Positions 1 to 6,460 of a stretch of DNA of 8,752 nt are shown here, piece by piece. Each line of letters begins with the position of its first letter. The stretch's first letter is position 1. The notes beneath the pieces are model-generated. The model worked only from the letters and a program-made list of their open reading frames with translations. It searched no databases and was not told where the DNA came from. The stretch spans positions 37,499-46,250 of the forward strand of contig DJVF01000014.1 in assembly GCA_002441085.1 (NCBI GenBank), in the 5' to 3' direction. A program made the translations under genes and the position numbers. The DNA is from Patescibacteria group bacterium UBA6263 (GTDB lineage Bacteria; Patescibacteriota; Gracilibacteria; Absconditabacterales; Absconditicoccaceae).

Positions 1-33
1 GCTATGATGCAAAAATTACGTATTTTATCTAGC

Positions 34-73
34 ATTAAATAATTAACAAATTAACGAATTAAAAGATTAAAAA
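34..73. repeat. AT-rich array of five 8-bp units (ATTAANNN)
   Basis: Five consecutive octamers can be read without a gap: ATTAAATA, ATTAACAA, ATTAACGA, ATTAAAAG and ATTAAAAA. The first five bases are constant and the last three vary. The array runs into the 3' end of ddl, whose TAA stop (minus strand, 67-69) lies in the last unit. Arrays with the same unit occur at 3360-3383 and 4143-4174. No hairpin terminator for ddl is visible here. Confidence 0.7.
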
Positions 74-1068
74 GCTAAGCTTATTATTTTATTAATTAAC
101 TGTTTATATGTTAGTCATGTATTTCTCATAAGCATAGGGAACATAGATATATCTGTAAATCCTGGTAATGTGTTGATTTCATTAAGGTATATTTTATTTT
201 TATGTAGAAAAAAGTCTATTCTTGCAAATCAAGCACAATCACAAAGTTTATAAACTTTGGAAGCTATAATTTTTACTTGATTAATTTGTTTTGTAGTAAG
301 TTTTGCTGGTATTTGCATATTTACGTTATCAAGCTCATATTTTTCATCATAACTATAGAAGTCATTTTGTTTTATTAGCTCTCATGGATTGGAAATTATT
401 AGTTCTTTATTTCAAGTAATAGCGATTTCTATTTCTCTAAAATTACTTAGTCATTTTTCTACTATAATTTTTCTGTCGTGTTTAGATGCTTCGTTTATCG
501 CTTTATTTAATTTATTCCGAGAATCTACTTTTGTAATACCTACGGATGAGCCAGAATTTGATGGTTTGACATAAACTGGTAGTTTAAATGATTTTTTAAT
601 TTCAGTAATTTTTGAATTTATACTCTGTTTTGAATCCAAAGAAATATCTATAGTCTGATATTTTACTTGAGGTATTTTGTATCATGATAGGAAGTCTTTG
701 AATACTGATTTATCCATACATAATGAAGATGAAAGCACACGACATCAGCAATATTTTATTTTTTGAAATTCAAGTATAGATTGTAAAATTCAGTCTTCAC
801 CATATTTTCCATGAGTCATCAACAATACAATATCAAATATTTTTTTAAAATCCTGAATGTCGATTTTTGTTTTTTTATTTAATTTTGAAATATCGTTTAC
901 CTTATAAAAATTTCAGTCCTTGTCTCGATAAATAAGAACTAAAGAATATTTTTTATAATCAAAATTTTTGACAATGTTTTTTGCTGAATTTATAGAAACT
1001 TCGTGTTCATTTCACATTCATCCAAATACTAATCAGACTTGCCTGCTGGCAGTTAAAACTTTTTTCAT
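67..1068 (-). CDS. ddl: D-alanine--D-alanine ligase (ATP-grasp)
   Basis: Joins two D-alanines with ATP for peptidoglycan precursors, in the cytoplasm. Translation with TGA=Gly gives 333 residues, within the usual Ddl range. Visible motifs in order: the N-terminal FGGMGNEHEVS (16-26, E23 being the substrate-binding Glu), HGKYGEDG (86-93), MDK (118-120), the ATP-grasp loop KPSNSGSSVG (168-177, S174), DEKY (241-244, Y244) and the metal-binding end ARIDFF...NEINTLPGFT (282-305, D285, E297, N299). E23, S174 and Y244 correspond to the E. coli DdlB catalytic triad. W48 is CGA and W184 is CGG. The ATG at 1068 lies inside the end of the upstream cysteine-cluster gene (16-base overlap), so the two are probably cotranscribed. 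A GC-rich palindrome is embedded at codons 6-11. With standard code only 62-residue pieces would be seen. Identification is secure. Confidence 0.96.
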
Positions 1069-1418
1069 TTTTGATTATGATTTATAATAAAAAAATTTTC
1101 TGCTATCGTTAGTCTGTGCTGATCATGAATTGATTGTTTAGAATCATGGTCTATACATCATGAATTGTAACATATCACTGGTCTGTTATCATAATCTTTG
1201 CACATCTTTGTTTGTTTATCATAATTAATACATTCAAATATATCCAATTTTACAGTATCTGGATGAGATTCTGAGACTCGAATCTCATCTTTACGTATTC
1301 GTATTTTTTCTCATTTTTCGTTTAGTGGAATATCAGAATCAGCAAACCATCTTTTCTTATCTATTTTGACTGGGTCACAGCATCGTCAACAATTTTTTTC
1401 TAAACATGGATGAGACAT
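1053..1418 (-). CDS. YkgJ/UPF0153-type cysteine-cluster protein
   Basis: 121 residues with eight cysteines placed as in the YkgJ (putative zinc- or iron-chelating) family: C5, C10, then C13-C14 in the motif CG-x-CC, C63, C73, and C83 just after the conserved Arg-Pro (R79-P80), then C88. The family has no settled biochemical role; metal binding is inferred from the cysteine pattern. Residues 12, 40 and 47 are CGA codons and are read as Trp here, while the conserved R79 is AGA, which fits the Trp reassignment. An in-frame TAA ten codons upstream makes the ATG at 1418 the first available start; no clear Shine-Dalgarno is seen. The gene overlaps ddl by 16 bases and probably leads a two-gene transcript. 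Whether it acts with Ddl is unknown. Confidence 0.85.
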
Positions 1419-1448
1419 GTTATTGGAATTAAGAATAAATGTTTAGAT

Positions 1449-1478
1449 ATTATAAAATCTGACTTTGAATTCAAGCAA
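1449..1478 (-). promoter_or_regulatory. Likely promoter of the cysteine-cluster/ddl operon
   Basis: On the minus strand TTGCTT (1478-1473) is followed after 18 bases by a perfect TATAAT (1454-1449), about 30 bases upstream of the ATG at 1418. The -35 match is weak. The 110-base divergent gap must also hold the promoter of the Nudix gene on the plus strand; TTGAAT (1465-1470), 16 bases, TATATA (1487-1492) is a weaker candidate for that. Confidence 0.5.
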
Positions 1479-1528
1479 GAGATGATTATATAGGTTTTAA
1501 TTAAAAATTTAGAATAATAAATACCATT

Positions 1529-1957
1529 ATGGATAAAGTTCAAAAAATAGTCGTCTTGGGTATTATAGAAAATGAGAAATGAGAAATTTTGATTACTCAA
1601 AGATTAGATCCCAAAATATCTAATGCTCATATGAAATGGGATATTCCTTGATGAAAAAATGAATTTGGAGAATCACTTGAAGACACATTGACAAGAGAAA
1701 TTTATGAAGAAACTTGATTGAATATTGAAATAACCCAATTTCTGCCAAAGAGTTTATCAAAATTTTGGGAACATGAAGAATACCATCAACATACATTACT
1801 TTTTTGCTATATATGTAAACTAACTGGATGAGACTTGCATCTAAATGATCCTAAGATTCAAGACATAAAATGGATTAACCCTAAATCAGATTTATATGAA
1901 TTTGATTTTTTAGAAACAACATTTGATTTTATAAAATTTTATTTACAAAATAAATAA
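1529..1957 (+). CDS. Nudix hydrolase (MutT-like NTP pyrophosphohydrolase)
   Basis: 142 residues, the normal size of a single Nudix domain. The Nudix box fits G-x5-E-x7-REUXEEXGU exactly: G42, E48, R56-E57, E60-E61, G63, L64, preceded by WDIPGG (37-42). G41, G42 and G63 are all TGA codons, so the catalytic motif itself requires TGA=Gly. Nudix enzymes split nucleoside diphosphates linked to another group; MutT-type members remove oxidised nucleotides. The exact substrate cannot be read from the sequence. The ATG at 1529 is the only sensible start; no strong ribosome-binding site is seen. It is followed directly, with a one-base TAATG overlap, by an ITPase-like gene, which argues for a shared role in nucleotide-pool cleaning. 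Confidence 0.93.
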
Positions 1958-2496
1958 TGTTCTACTTTATCACTTGAAATAAAAATAAATTTATTGAAGT
2001 ACAATCTGTAATCCAAGATATCCAACAGCTTGATATAGATTTGCCTGAACTACAAGAAATAGATGCACACAAGATTATCCAAGCAAAATTATTGGAAGCT
2101 CGCAAACATTACGAGGGTGCGTTTATAGTCGAAGATACTTCACTATATCTAGATTGTTTAAATGGATTGCCATGACCGTTGATCAAGTGGTTTTTGCAAA
2201 AGATGTGAAATGAATGATTGTTTGAAATTGCAAAAAGATTTGATAATTACGGTGCAACTGCAAAAACTTTGATATGATATGGAGATAACAAATGAGATAT
2301 AAAATTTTTTGAAGGAATACTAGAATGAAAAATAATAAAACCTGAAGTTGAAAGTGATTTTGGTCGATCTCCAATATTTTGTCCTAATTGATATAATTGT
2401 AGTTATGCTGAGATAAGTATAGAACAAAAAAATACTATGAGTATGAGATGACAAGCATTGAATAAGTTGAAAGATTTTTTGGATAATAAAAAATAG
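1957..2496 (+). CDS. rdgB: RdgB/ITPA-type non-canonical purine NTP pyrophosphatase
   Basis: Members of this family hydrolyse dITP, ITP and XTP to monophosphates and keep deaminated purines out of nucleic acids. The 179-residue product aligns along its whole length with the Ham1/ITPA family: TGNKNKF (6-12), LPELQEID (29-36), VEDTSLYL (58-65, D60 at the catalytic acid), GLPGPLIKWF (70-79), the DFGW-x-P-x-F core (134-141), CPNGY (142-146) and SMRGQAL (162-168). W137 is a CGA codon and matches the Trp of FGWDP in human-type enzymes. Two base-recognition residues differ: the Asp of FGWDP is Ser138, and the His of the SHR motif is Met163. Substrate range may therefore be altered. Translation is coupled to the Nudix gene (TAATG). 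The end of the gene overlaps the opposing terminator of the next gene. Confidence 0.9.
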
Positions 2497-2516
2497 CCAG
2501 CTAAAAAAACTGACTA
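2488..2516 (-). terminator. Intrinsic terminator of the 67-residue gene
   Basis: Read on the minus strand, TAGTCAG and CTGGCTA form a 7-bp stem with one G-T pair and a loop of nine bases, followed at once by TTTTTT. It starts about 20 bases after the TAA at 2537 and reaches into the 3' end of the opposing rdgB gene. Confidence 0.7.
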
Positions 2517-2536
2517 TATTGTTGTAACTTTTGGTC

Positions 2537-2740
2537 TTAAACTTCTTTTGCAATTGCAAATTTTTCAGTCACGTCTTCGATTTCATATGGCTGTGGTGGA
2601 TATGATTCCAACCACGCACCAACTTTCAGTATTCTTCCGTCAGGAAGTCTGATTAGGTTTTTTTCGTAAGCGTCTCCTGATACAATGTAGTTTTTACCAT
2701 CGTATTCAAAGGTAATTTCAGGATCTTGATTTTCAGCCAT
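2537..2740 (-). CDS. Small conserved-looking protein of unknown function (67 aa)
   Basis: I do not recognise the family. The product is acidic and soluble, with no signal peptide, membrane segment or cysteine. It has a beta-rich look: FEYDGKNYIVSG (11-22), then LIRLPDGRILKVGAWLESYP (29-48), then a charged C-terminus ending in AIAKEV. It has no in-frame TGA, CGA or CGG codon, which is why it is whole even in the standard code. A consensus -35 promoter lies about 30 bases upstream and a hairpin terminator follows it, so it looks like a single-gene transcription unit. That independent signal layout is the main reason to call it real. No function is proposed. Confidence 0.82.
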   Translation of the reverse strand: MAENQDPEITFEYDGKNYIVSGDAYEKNLIRLPDGRILKVGAWLESYPPQPYEIEDVTEKFAIAKEV

Positions 2741-2776
2741 AATATTTATGTTTTTAAGTTTATATTAATCGATATA

Positions 2777-2804
2777 GTAATACTTTTTTTTATATTATTG
2801 TCAA
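2777..2804 (-). promoter_or_regulatory. Promoter of the 67-residue gene
   Basis: On the minus strand a perfect TTGACA (2804-2799) is followed after 16 bases by TATTAC (2782-2777), a 4/6 match to TATAAT. The start codon at 2740 would then have a leader of about 30 bases. The -35 box lies just past the stop of the upstream quinone-reductase gene. Confidence 0.6.
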
Positions 2805-2806
2805 CC

Positions 2807-3361
2807 TTATTTTGCTATTTTTTGAACTTTTTGGATTATCTTATTTTCTCGACCAGATTTCTTTTTTCTGATTCTCATAAGATCAAATAATACAAAATCA
2901 GTAAGTTTGATTCCGCAAAATTCTAATCTCATATATTTCCAGAAATATTTAATCGATATGGGGAATATACTAAAAAATATCTTGGGTCAATCGCAAGTTA
3001 GAAACATTTTAGCTTTTTTATTTAACAATCAAACTGGTCTATTATTTTGGTATTCAAAAGCAAATCAGGCAGATAGAATATTTTCAAACCAATTTTTGAA
3101 TATTGCTGGAGATTCTCACCATCGTACTGGGAATGCAAAAACTAGTTCATCTGCTTCTAGTATTTTTGATTGTCGAATTGAAATATTCTTTTCGTTGTTT
3201 TTGTTAGTAAAGCTGAAAAAATCTAAATTCAAATCAGTATTGTAGAGATCTATAATTTCAACCTGATTTCAATTTTTTTCTTGTTGCTCTGCATAAGTTT
3301 GAGCTATCAAATGCGTTGTTCATCACTTTTCTGGATGAGCTGTGATTATTAGTGATTTCAT
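2807..3361 (-). CDS. Flavodoxin-fold NAD(P)H dehydrogenase/quinone reductase
   Basis: 184 residues of the Flavodoxin_2 family (NQO1/KefF/MdaB relatives), cytoplasmic FMN- or FAD-dependent two-electron reductases of quinones. The sequence shows the phosphate-binding start LIITAHPEKGGTTHLIA (4-20), VEIIDLY (34-40), and the family core ILEADELVFAFP (67-78) followed by VWWGESPAIFKNWFE (79-93). W80 is CGA, next to a TGG-coded W81, in the FP-x-WW motif; W63 and W171 are also CGA. The electron acceptor cannot be told from sequence. The ATG at 3361 touches an array of 8-bp units that begins at 3360, and no Shine-Dalgarno is seen. The C-terminus is basic (RIRKKKSGWENK). It lies downstream of the YceI lipoprotein gene, but a terminator-like repeat separates the two, so it may have its own transcript. 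Confidence 0.9.
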
Positions 3362-3383
3362 TAAAAGATTAACGAATTAAAAA
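3360..3383. repeat. Three 8-bp units abutting a start codon
   Basis: ATTAAAAG, ATTAACGA and ATTAAAAA follow each other exactly, the same octamer family as at 34-73. On the minus strand this is the immediate 5' leader of the quinone reductase gene and touches its ATG. Its outer end merges with the A-run of the palindromic element at 3384. Confidence 0.65.
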
Positions 3384-3428
3384 AGATTGCTTCGTCCCCT
3401 GACTGCCGTCAGGCAGGCTAGCAATGAC
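3379..3428 (-). terminator. Palindromic element acting as terminator of the YceI gene
   Basis: On the minus strand the nested hairpin of repeat copy 1 is followed by C and then TTTTTT (3384-3379). It starts only a few bases after the TAA of the YceI gene (3434), the expected place for a Rho-independent terminator. Confidence 0.6.
3384..3428. repeat. 45-bp GC-rich palindromic dispersed element, copy 1
   Basis: Begins AGATTGC and ends GCAATGAC. It contains nested stems: outer ATTGCT/AGCAAT (3386-3391 and 3420-3425) and inner CCTGAC-TGCC-GTCAGG (3398-3413). It matches copy 2 (8663-8707) at 42 of 45 positions by hand alignment. It stands out by its GC content from the AT-rich surroundings. The general form CATTGC...GCAATC is a kind of dispersed repeat seen in many bacterial genomes. 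Confidence 0.8.
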
Positions 3429-3433
3429 GAGGT

Positions 3434-4132
3434 TTAAAGTGCTGGAGAAGTTGTAAGTTCAAATGATGTTTTGATAGTATCTTCGATTGCTTTGTCTTTG
3501 AGTGTATCTACAAGCTTGGTAGATTGATACATTATATCTCGGATAGTTCTATCCAAATCTATTTTTCAAGATATCTTGTATTCATTTCATTGTTGTATTA
3601 CTTGGATTGGGAAACTAATTTCATTGGTAATCCCTTTGATTGTAAGATCTCAAATAACATTATATCAATCAGAATTTTTGGTCAATAATTTGGAAACAAA
3701 TATTCATGTAGGAAAATTGTCTGTACTAAAAAAATCTTCACTCCTCAAATGGTCTGATAATCTCTGGTTCATTGATGGATCTGTGATATCACTGACTGTG
3801 AGATTATCAAAATTGAATGTAATCTGAGTAGCTACAAAATTTCAATTACATACAGACATAAATCACTCCAATGGTACTGTACCAGTATGGAATCATCATA
3901 CTTTTTTGACATCCCAAACCAAATAAGAGTCTGGTCAAAATCATTTTTGATCTGTGAGTTCTCCACAGGCATTTCGTGTGTTAGAATTTTCAACAACTTG
4001 GTCTTGTATAGTCTGGATCTGTTCTTGTGGCAAGATTGTATCCTGATCTGTATTTGCAGGATTTGGTTTTGTACAAGCAGCCAAAAAAATCAAAGCTGAT
4101 AAAGAAACGATAATTAAGCTTTTTTTTAACAT
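3434..4132 (-). CDS. YceI-family lipoprotein
   Basis: 232 residues. Residues 1-20 are a lipoprotein signal peptide: positively charged MLKK, a hydrophobic stretch, then the lipobox LAAC with C20 as the lipid-anchored residue. A linker rich in Gln and Asn follows (21-60), then a YceI-like domain (about 70-230) with YLVWDVKKVGGFHTGTV (70-86), TFNFDNLTVSDIT (105-117), LRSEDFFSTDNFP (129-141), GDLTIKGITNEISFPI (161-176) and DLDRTIWDI (192-200). YceI proteins bind isoprenoid or polyprenyl lipids in a beta-barrel. W198 is CGA while R195 in the same motif is AGA. A TTG three codons upstream would add MIK, but the ATG at 4132 gives a normal signal peptide. Cysteines at 56 and 95 could form a disulfide. 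Lipid anchoring suggests it works on the outer face of the membrane. Confidence 0.88.
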
Positions 4133-4142
4133 TTTTATCAAA

Positions 4143-4174
4143 ATTAACTAATTAAAAGGTTAACTAATTATTGA
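4143..4174. repeat. Four 8-bp units in the YceI gene leader
   Basis: ATTAACTA, ATTAAAAG, GTTAACTA and ATTATTGA follow one another with an 8-bp period. They sit about ten bases upstream of the start codon of the YceI gene on the minus strand. A TATAAT lies further upstream on that strand, without a convincing -35. The rest of the gap up to ruvA (4175-4251) shows nothing else I can name. Confidence 0.6.
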
Positions 4175-4251
4175 TTACGGATTATAAATCAGAAATTGTG
4201 TCTTTATACCCCGAAATAAAATTAAGAATTTGTATTTGAGAATGTTAGTTT

Positions 4252-4803
4252 CTAGATATTTGATATTATTCGTTTGATAACTGTAGGTATATTTTCTTTT
4301 GTGATTTTGGCATCATATTTTTGCAATGCCTTTTTGATAGTTTCAGCTTCATATCAGAATCATTTGAGAGATGTAACTATGGATTTGTATAATTTCTGGT
4401 CAATATCCAATTTTTGTATGTCATCTATATCAAAATTACCTTTGAGTTCAAGTAATATTTTTTTGGCTGATTTGGGGCCAATTCATGGTATTGATTGAAA
4501 ATATTTAGCATCTAGTGTTTTGATGGCTTTTTGCAAATCATCTCTAGGTAATTGTACTATCTGGAATGCTGTCTTGGGTCAGACTCATGATATTTTGAGA
4601 GTTTGTTCAAAGGTTTCTTTTTGTGTAGCACTATCAAAACAATAATAAAAAACTGATTTTTTATTTTCATCTATATACGGATAGAGAAAAAATTCTCATT
4701 TTTTTTGGGATCATAGATAATTTACTTGGATTCCAAATGAGTTATTGACAAGATATATTTGGGTTCATAAAGTTTTTATATCTCATAGAAAATAATGGAA
4801 CAT
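4252..4803 (-). CDS. ruvA: Holliday junction branch migration protein RuvA
   Basis: RuvA binds four-way DNA junctions as a tetramer and loads the RuvB motor during recombination repair. The 183-residue product is close to the usual 190-200. The N-terminal OB-like domain spans 1-62. The two helix-hairpin-helix motifs are clear: ISGVGPKTAFQIV (71-83) and IPGIGPKSAKKILLELKG (105-122), with G73, G109 and others; most of the hairpin glycines outside GIG are TGA codons. Domain III follows (139-166, LYKSIVTSLKGFGYEAETIKK), the part that contacts RuvB. The last CGA codon is at 178. ruvB and ruvC are not in the window. Upstream are a TATAAT-rich 7-bp array and, further out, a strong leftward promoter. 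Confidence 0.93.
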
Positions 4804-4810
4804 TATTGAA

Positions 4811-4845
4811 ATTGTAAATTATAAATTATAGATTATAAATTATAG
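4811..4845 (-). promoter_or_regulatory. 7-bp array of tandem TATAAT boxes upstream of ruvA
   Basis: On the plus strand the units are ATTGTAA, ATTATAA, ATTATAG, ATTATAA and ATTATAG. Read on the minus strand, four of the five contain a perfect TATAAT, spaced 7 bp apart, 8 to 40 bases from the ruvA start codon. TTGCTA lies 18 bases upstream of one of them. They could give several alternative transcription starts for ruvA, or may simply be an AT-rich tandem repeat. Confidence 0.5.
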
Positions 4846-4928
4846 AAATAGCAAGATTTTGCAAATGTAAATTTGTATTGATATCTTTTTTTAAATCACT
4901 ATTGTAATTTGGACGAGATTTTTTTGTT

Positions 4929-4972
4929 AAAAATAAAAACAGAACTACCTATATTTAAGCAATTCTGTCTTT
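4929..4972 (-). terminator. Hairpin plus T-run, minus strand, between rpoD and ruvA
   Basis: A stem of up to 10 bp (core ACAGAA/TTCTGT) is followed by a T-rich stretch only when read leftward. No gene on the minus strand precedes it in this gap, so it must belong to a transcript started within the gap. Confidence 0.45.
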
Positions 4973-5000
4973 GATATATTAACGTATGTTCTACTACACG
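4929..5000 (-). ncRNA. Candidate small RNA or ruvA leader attenuator
   Basis: A perfect TTGACA-16-TATAAT promoter (5034-5007) predicts a leftward transcript beginning near 5000. About 30 bases on, AAAGACAGAA (4972-4963) can pair with TTCTGTTTTT (4944-4935) around an 18-base loop, followed by ATTTTT. That is a terminator-like end, giving an RNA of roughly 70 nt with no coding potential. If the hairpin is leaky, the same RNA would be the long leader of ruvA (about 200 nt). No known RNA family is recognised. The stem is AT-rich and contains a G-T pair, so termination strength is uncertain. Confidence 0.4.
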
Positions 5001-5006
5001 TATATT

Positions 5007-5034
5007 ATTATATAAAAAAATTTCATATTGTCAA
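5007..5034 (-). promoter_or_regulatory. Strong leftward sigma70-type promoter
   Basis: Perfect -35 TTGACA (5034-5029) and perfect -10 TATAAT (5012-5007) separated by 16 bases. Two ATACGT hexamers (5003-4998 and 4987-4982, minus strand) lie 16 bp apart just downstream and might be a binding site. Confidence 0.7.
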
Positions 5035-5055
5035 GTTTTATTATATAGGGATAAT
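5028..5055 (+). promoter_or_regulatory. Promoter of rpoD-gyrB
   Basis: TTGTCA (5028-5033, 5/6), a 16-base spacer and GATAAT (5050-5055, 5/6). A start near 5062 would give rpoD a leader of about 35 bases. Its -35 box overlaps that of the leftward promoter by five bases, because the shared sequence TTGTCAA reads TTGACAA on the other strand. Confidence 0.65.
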
Positions 5056-5097
5056 ATTTGCGCTTTGAAACTAGTTTTATTTTATATCAATAAGTTT

Positions 5098-6435
5098 ATG
5101 CACAAGATAAAGCAGCAATTGTGGGAAAAATTTCAAGATGATATATCAGAACTAAACAAGCCTTTACAAAAAATATTAGAAAGTTGAGTCAAATCTGGAA
5201 ACGTCAAAGAAGAAGATATAATAGCGGAGATAGATGATATGGATTGAAGTGCAAAATTGTTGGAAAAATTTTATGATTTGAGTGAGAAACTTGGTGTAAA
5301 GATAATCACAATAGAAGAATTATTGGAACTAGAAGCCAAAGAATCTGTCAAAGAAAGTAAATTATGAAAATTACAATTATACAACAAAGTACATACAGTC
5401 AATGATAGTCAGTATAAAGATTTTATAAAACTATATTTTAATGATATCTCTAAGATACCATTATTATCTGCAGAAGATGAGAGAGATACGGCTAGAAAAA
5501 TCAAAAAATGAGATGACAATGCCAAAAGAAAACTGATAGAATCCAATCTAAGATTGGTAATTAGCATAGCAAAAAGATTTTTTGGTTCTAGACTAAGTTT
5601 TTCTGATTTGATTCAAGAAGGTAATATTTGACTGATAAAAGCTATTGAAAAATTTGATCCTGATAAGGAATTTAAATTTTCTACCTATGCCACACGGTGG
5701 ATCAAGCAAAGTATTACAAAAGCTATAGCAGATATGAGTAAACATGTTAGAATACCAGTACATCTGATAGATGAGATAAACTCATACAACAAGACATACC
5801 AACTATTATTTCAAAAATTATGAAGGGAACCAACATCCAAAGAAATATGACAAAAACTATGATTTCCTATCAAAAAAATTAAAAAACTTGAAGAAGTGAT
5901 ATTTGGTAATGTGTCTTTGGATAGAGAGGTATGAGATGAATGAAGAGATACATTAGCAGATCTTTTGGAAGATCCCAATACACTTAGACCAGATCAATTC
6001 GCAGAAAAGAATGCTTTGAGAAAAAATCTAGATATGATACTACAAATGCTAGATGAAAGAGAAGCCAAAATAGTCAAGATGAGATATGGAATAGATTGAC
6101 CTAGATATACATTGGAACAAGTATGAGAAGAATTTGATGTCACTAGAGAAAGAGTCAGACAAATAGAGCAAAAAGTCATACAAAAACTCAAAGAACATGC
6201 ATGATTACAGAAAATACTTGGAATTGAAGATGATGTAGCCAAAATGGGAACAGAATGAAAGAAAAAGAAAAAAAGCAAGATCAAGATAAAATACAATAAT
6301 GATGACGATGATATAGATAATTATTGAAATGATGACGATGATTTAGATGATGAGGACTTTATCCCCAAAAAAATAAAGAAATCAAAAAAATGAGGAGATG
6401 ATGATTTGGATTGGAAAATCAATGATGAAGACTAA
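5098..6435 (+). CDS. rpoD: Primary RNA polymerase sigma factor (RpoD/SigA)
   Basis: Directs RNA polymerase to housekeeping promoters. 445 residues. A region 1.1-like acidic N-terminus (about 20-80), region 1.2 DFIKLYFNDISKIPLLSAED (108-127), region 2 (141-222) with LRLVISIAKRF, LIQEGNIGLIKAIEKFDP and FSTYATWWIKQSITKAIAD, the region 3 segment RIPVHLIDE (218-226) followed by LGREPTSKEIGQKL (241-254), and region 4 (318-367) with RYTLEQVGEEFDVTRERVRQ (336-355), the -35-binding helix-turn-helix. Residue 200 (CGG, 5695-5697) is the first Trp of the promoter-melting pair YATWW. After region 4 there is an unusual tail of about 60 residues (387-445) alternating Lys-rich and Asp-rich blocks. The start ATG follows a recognisable promoter; no Shine-Dalgarno is visible. 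gyrB follows 25 bases after the TAA, probably on the same transcript. Confidence 0.96.
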
Positions 6436-6460
6436 TTTATAATTTATAAATCTTTACAAA

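Noticed and set aside
1..42. Open frame on the plus strand ending in TAA at 40-42, which could be the last 13 codons of a gene from the left.
   Set aside because: Too short to identify and within chance; no motif, and the octamer array starts within it.
2907..3827. Plus-strand open frames across the reductase and YceI genes, one of 112 codons.
   Set aside because: Antisense to genes with clear family motifs; the encoded sequences are unlike known proteins.
4846..5097. Searched for a tRNA or small protein gene in the 294-base gap before rpoD.
   Set aside because: No cloverleaf and no open frame with coding character; only promoters, a hairpin and AT-rich sequence are seen.
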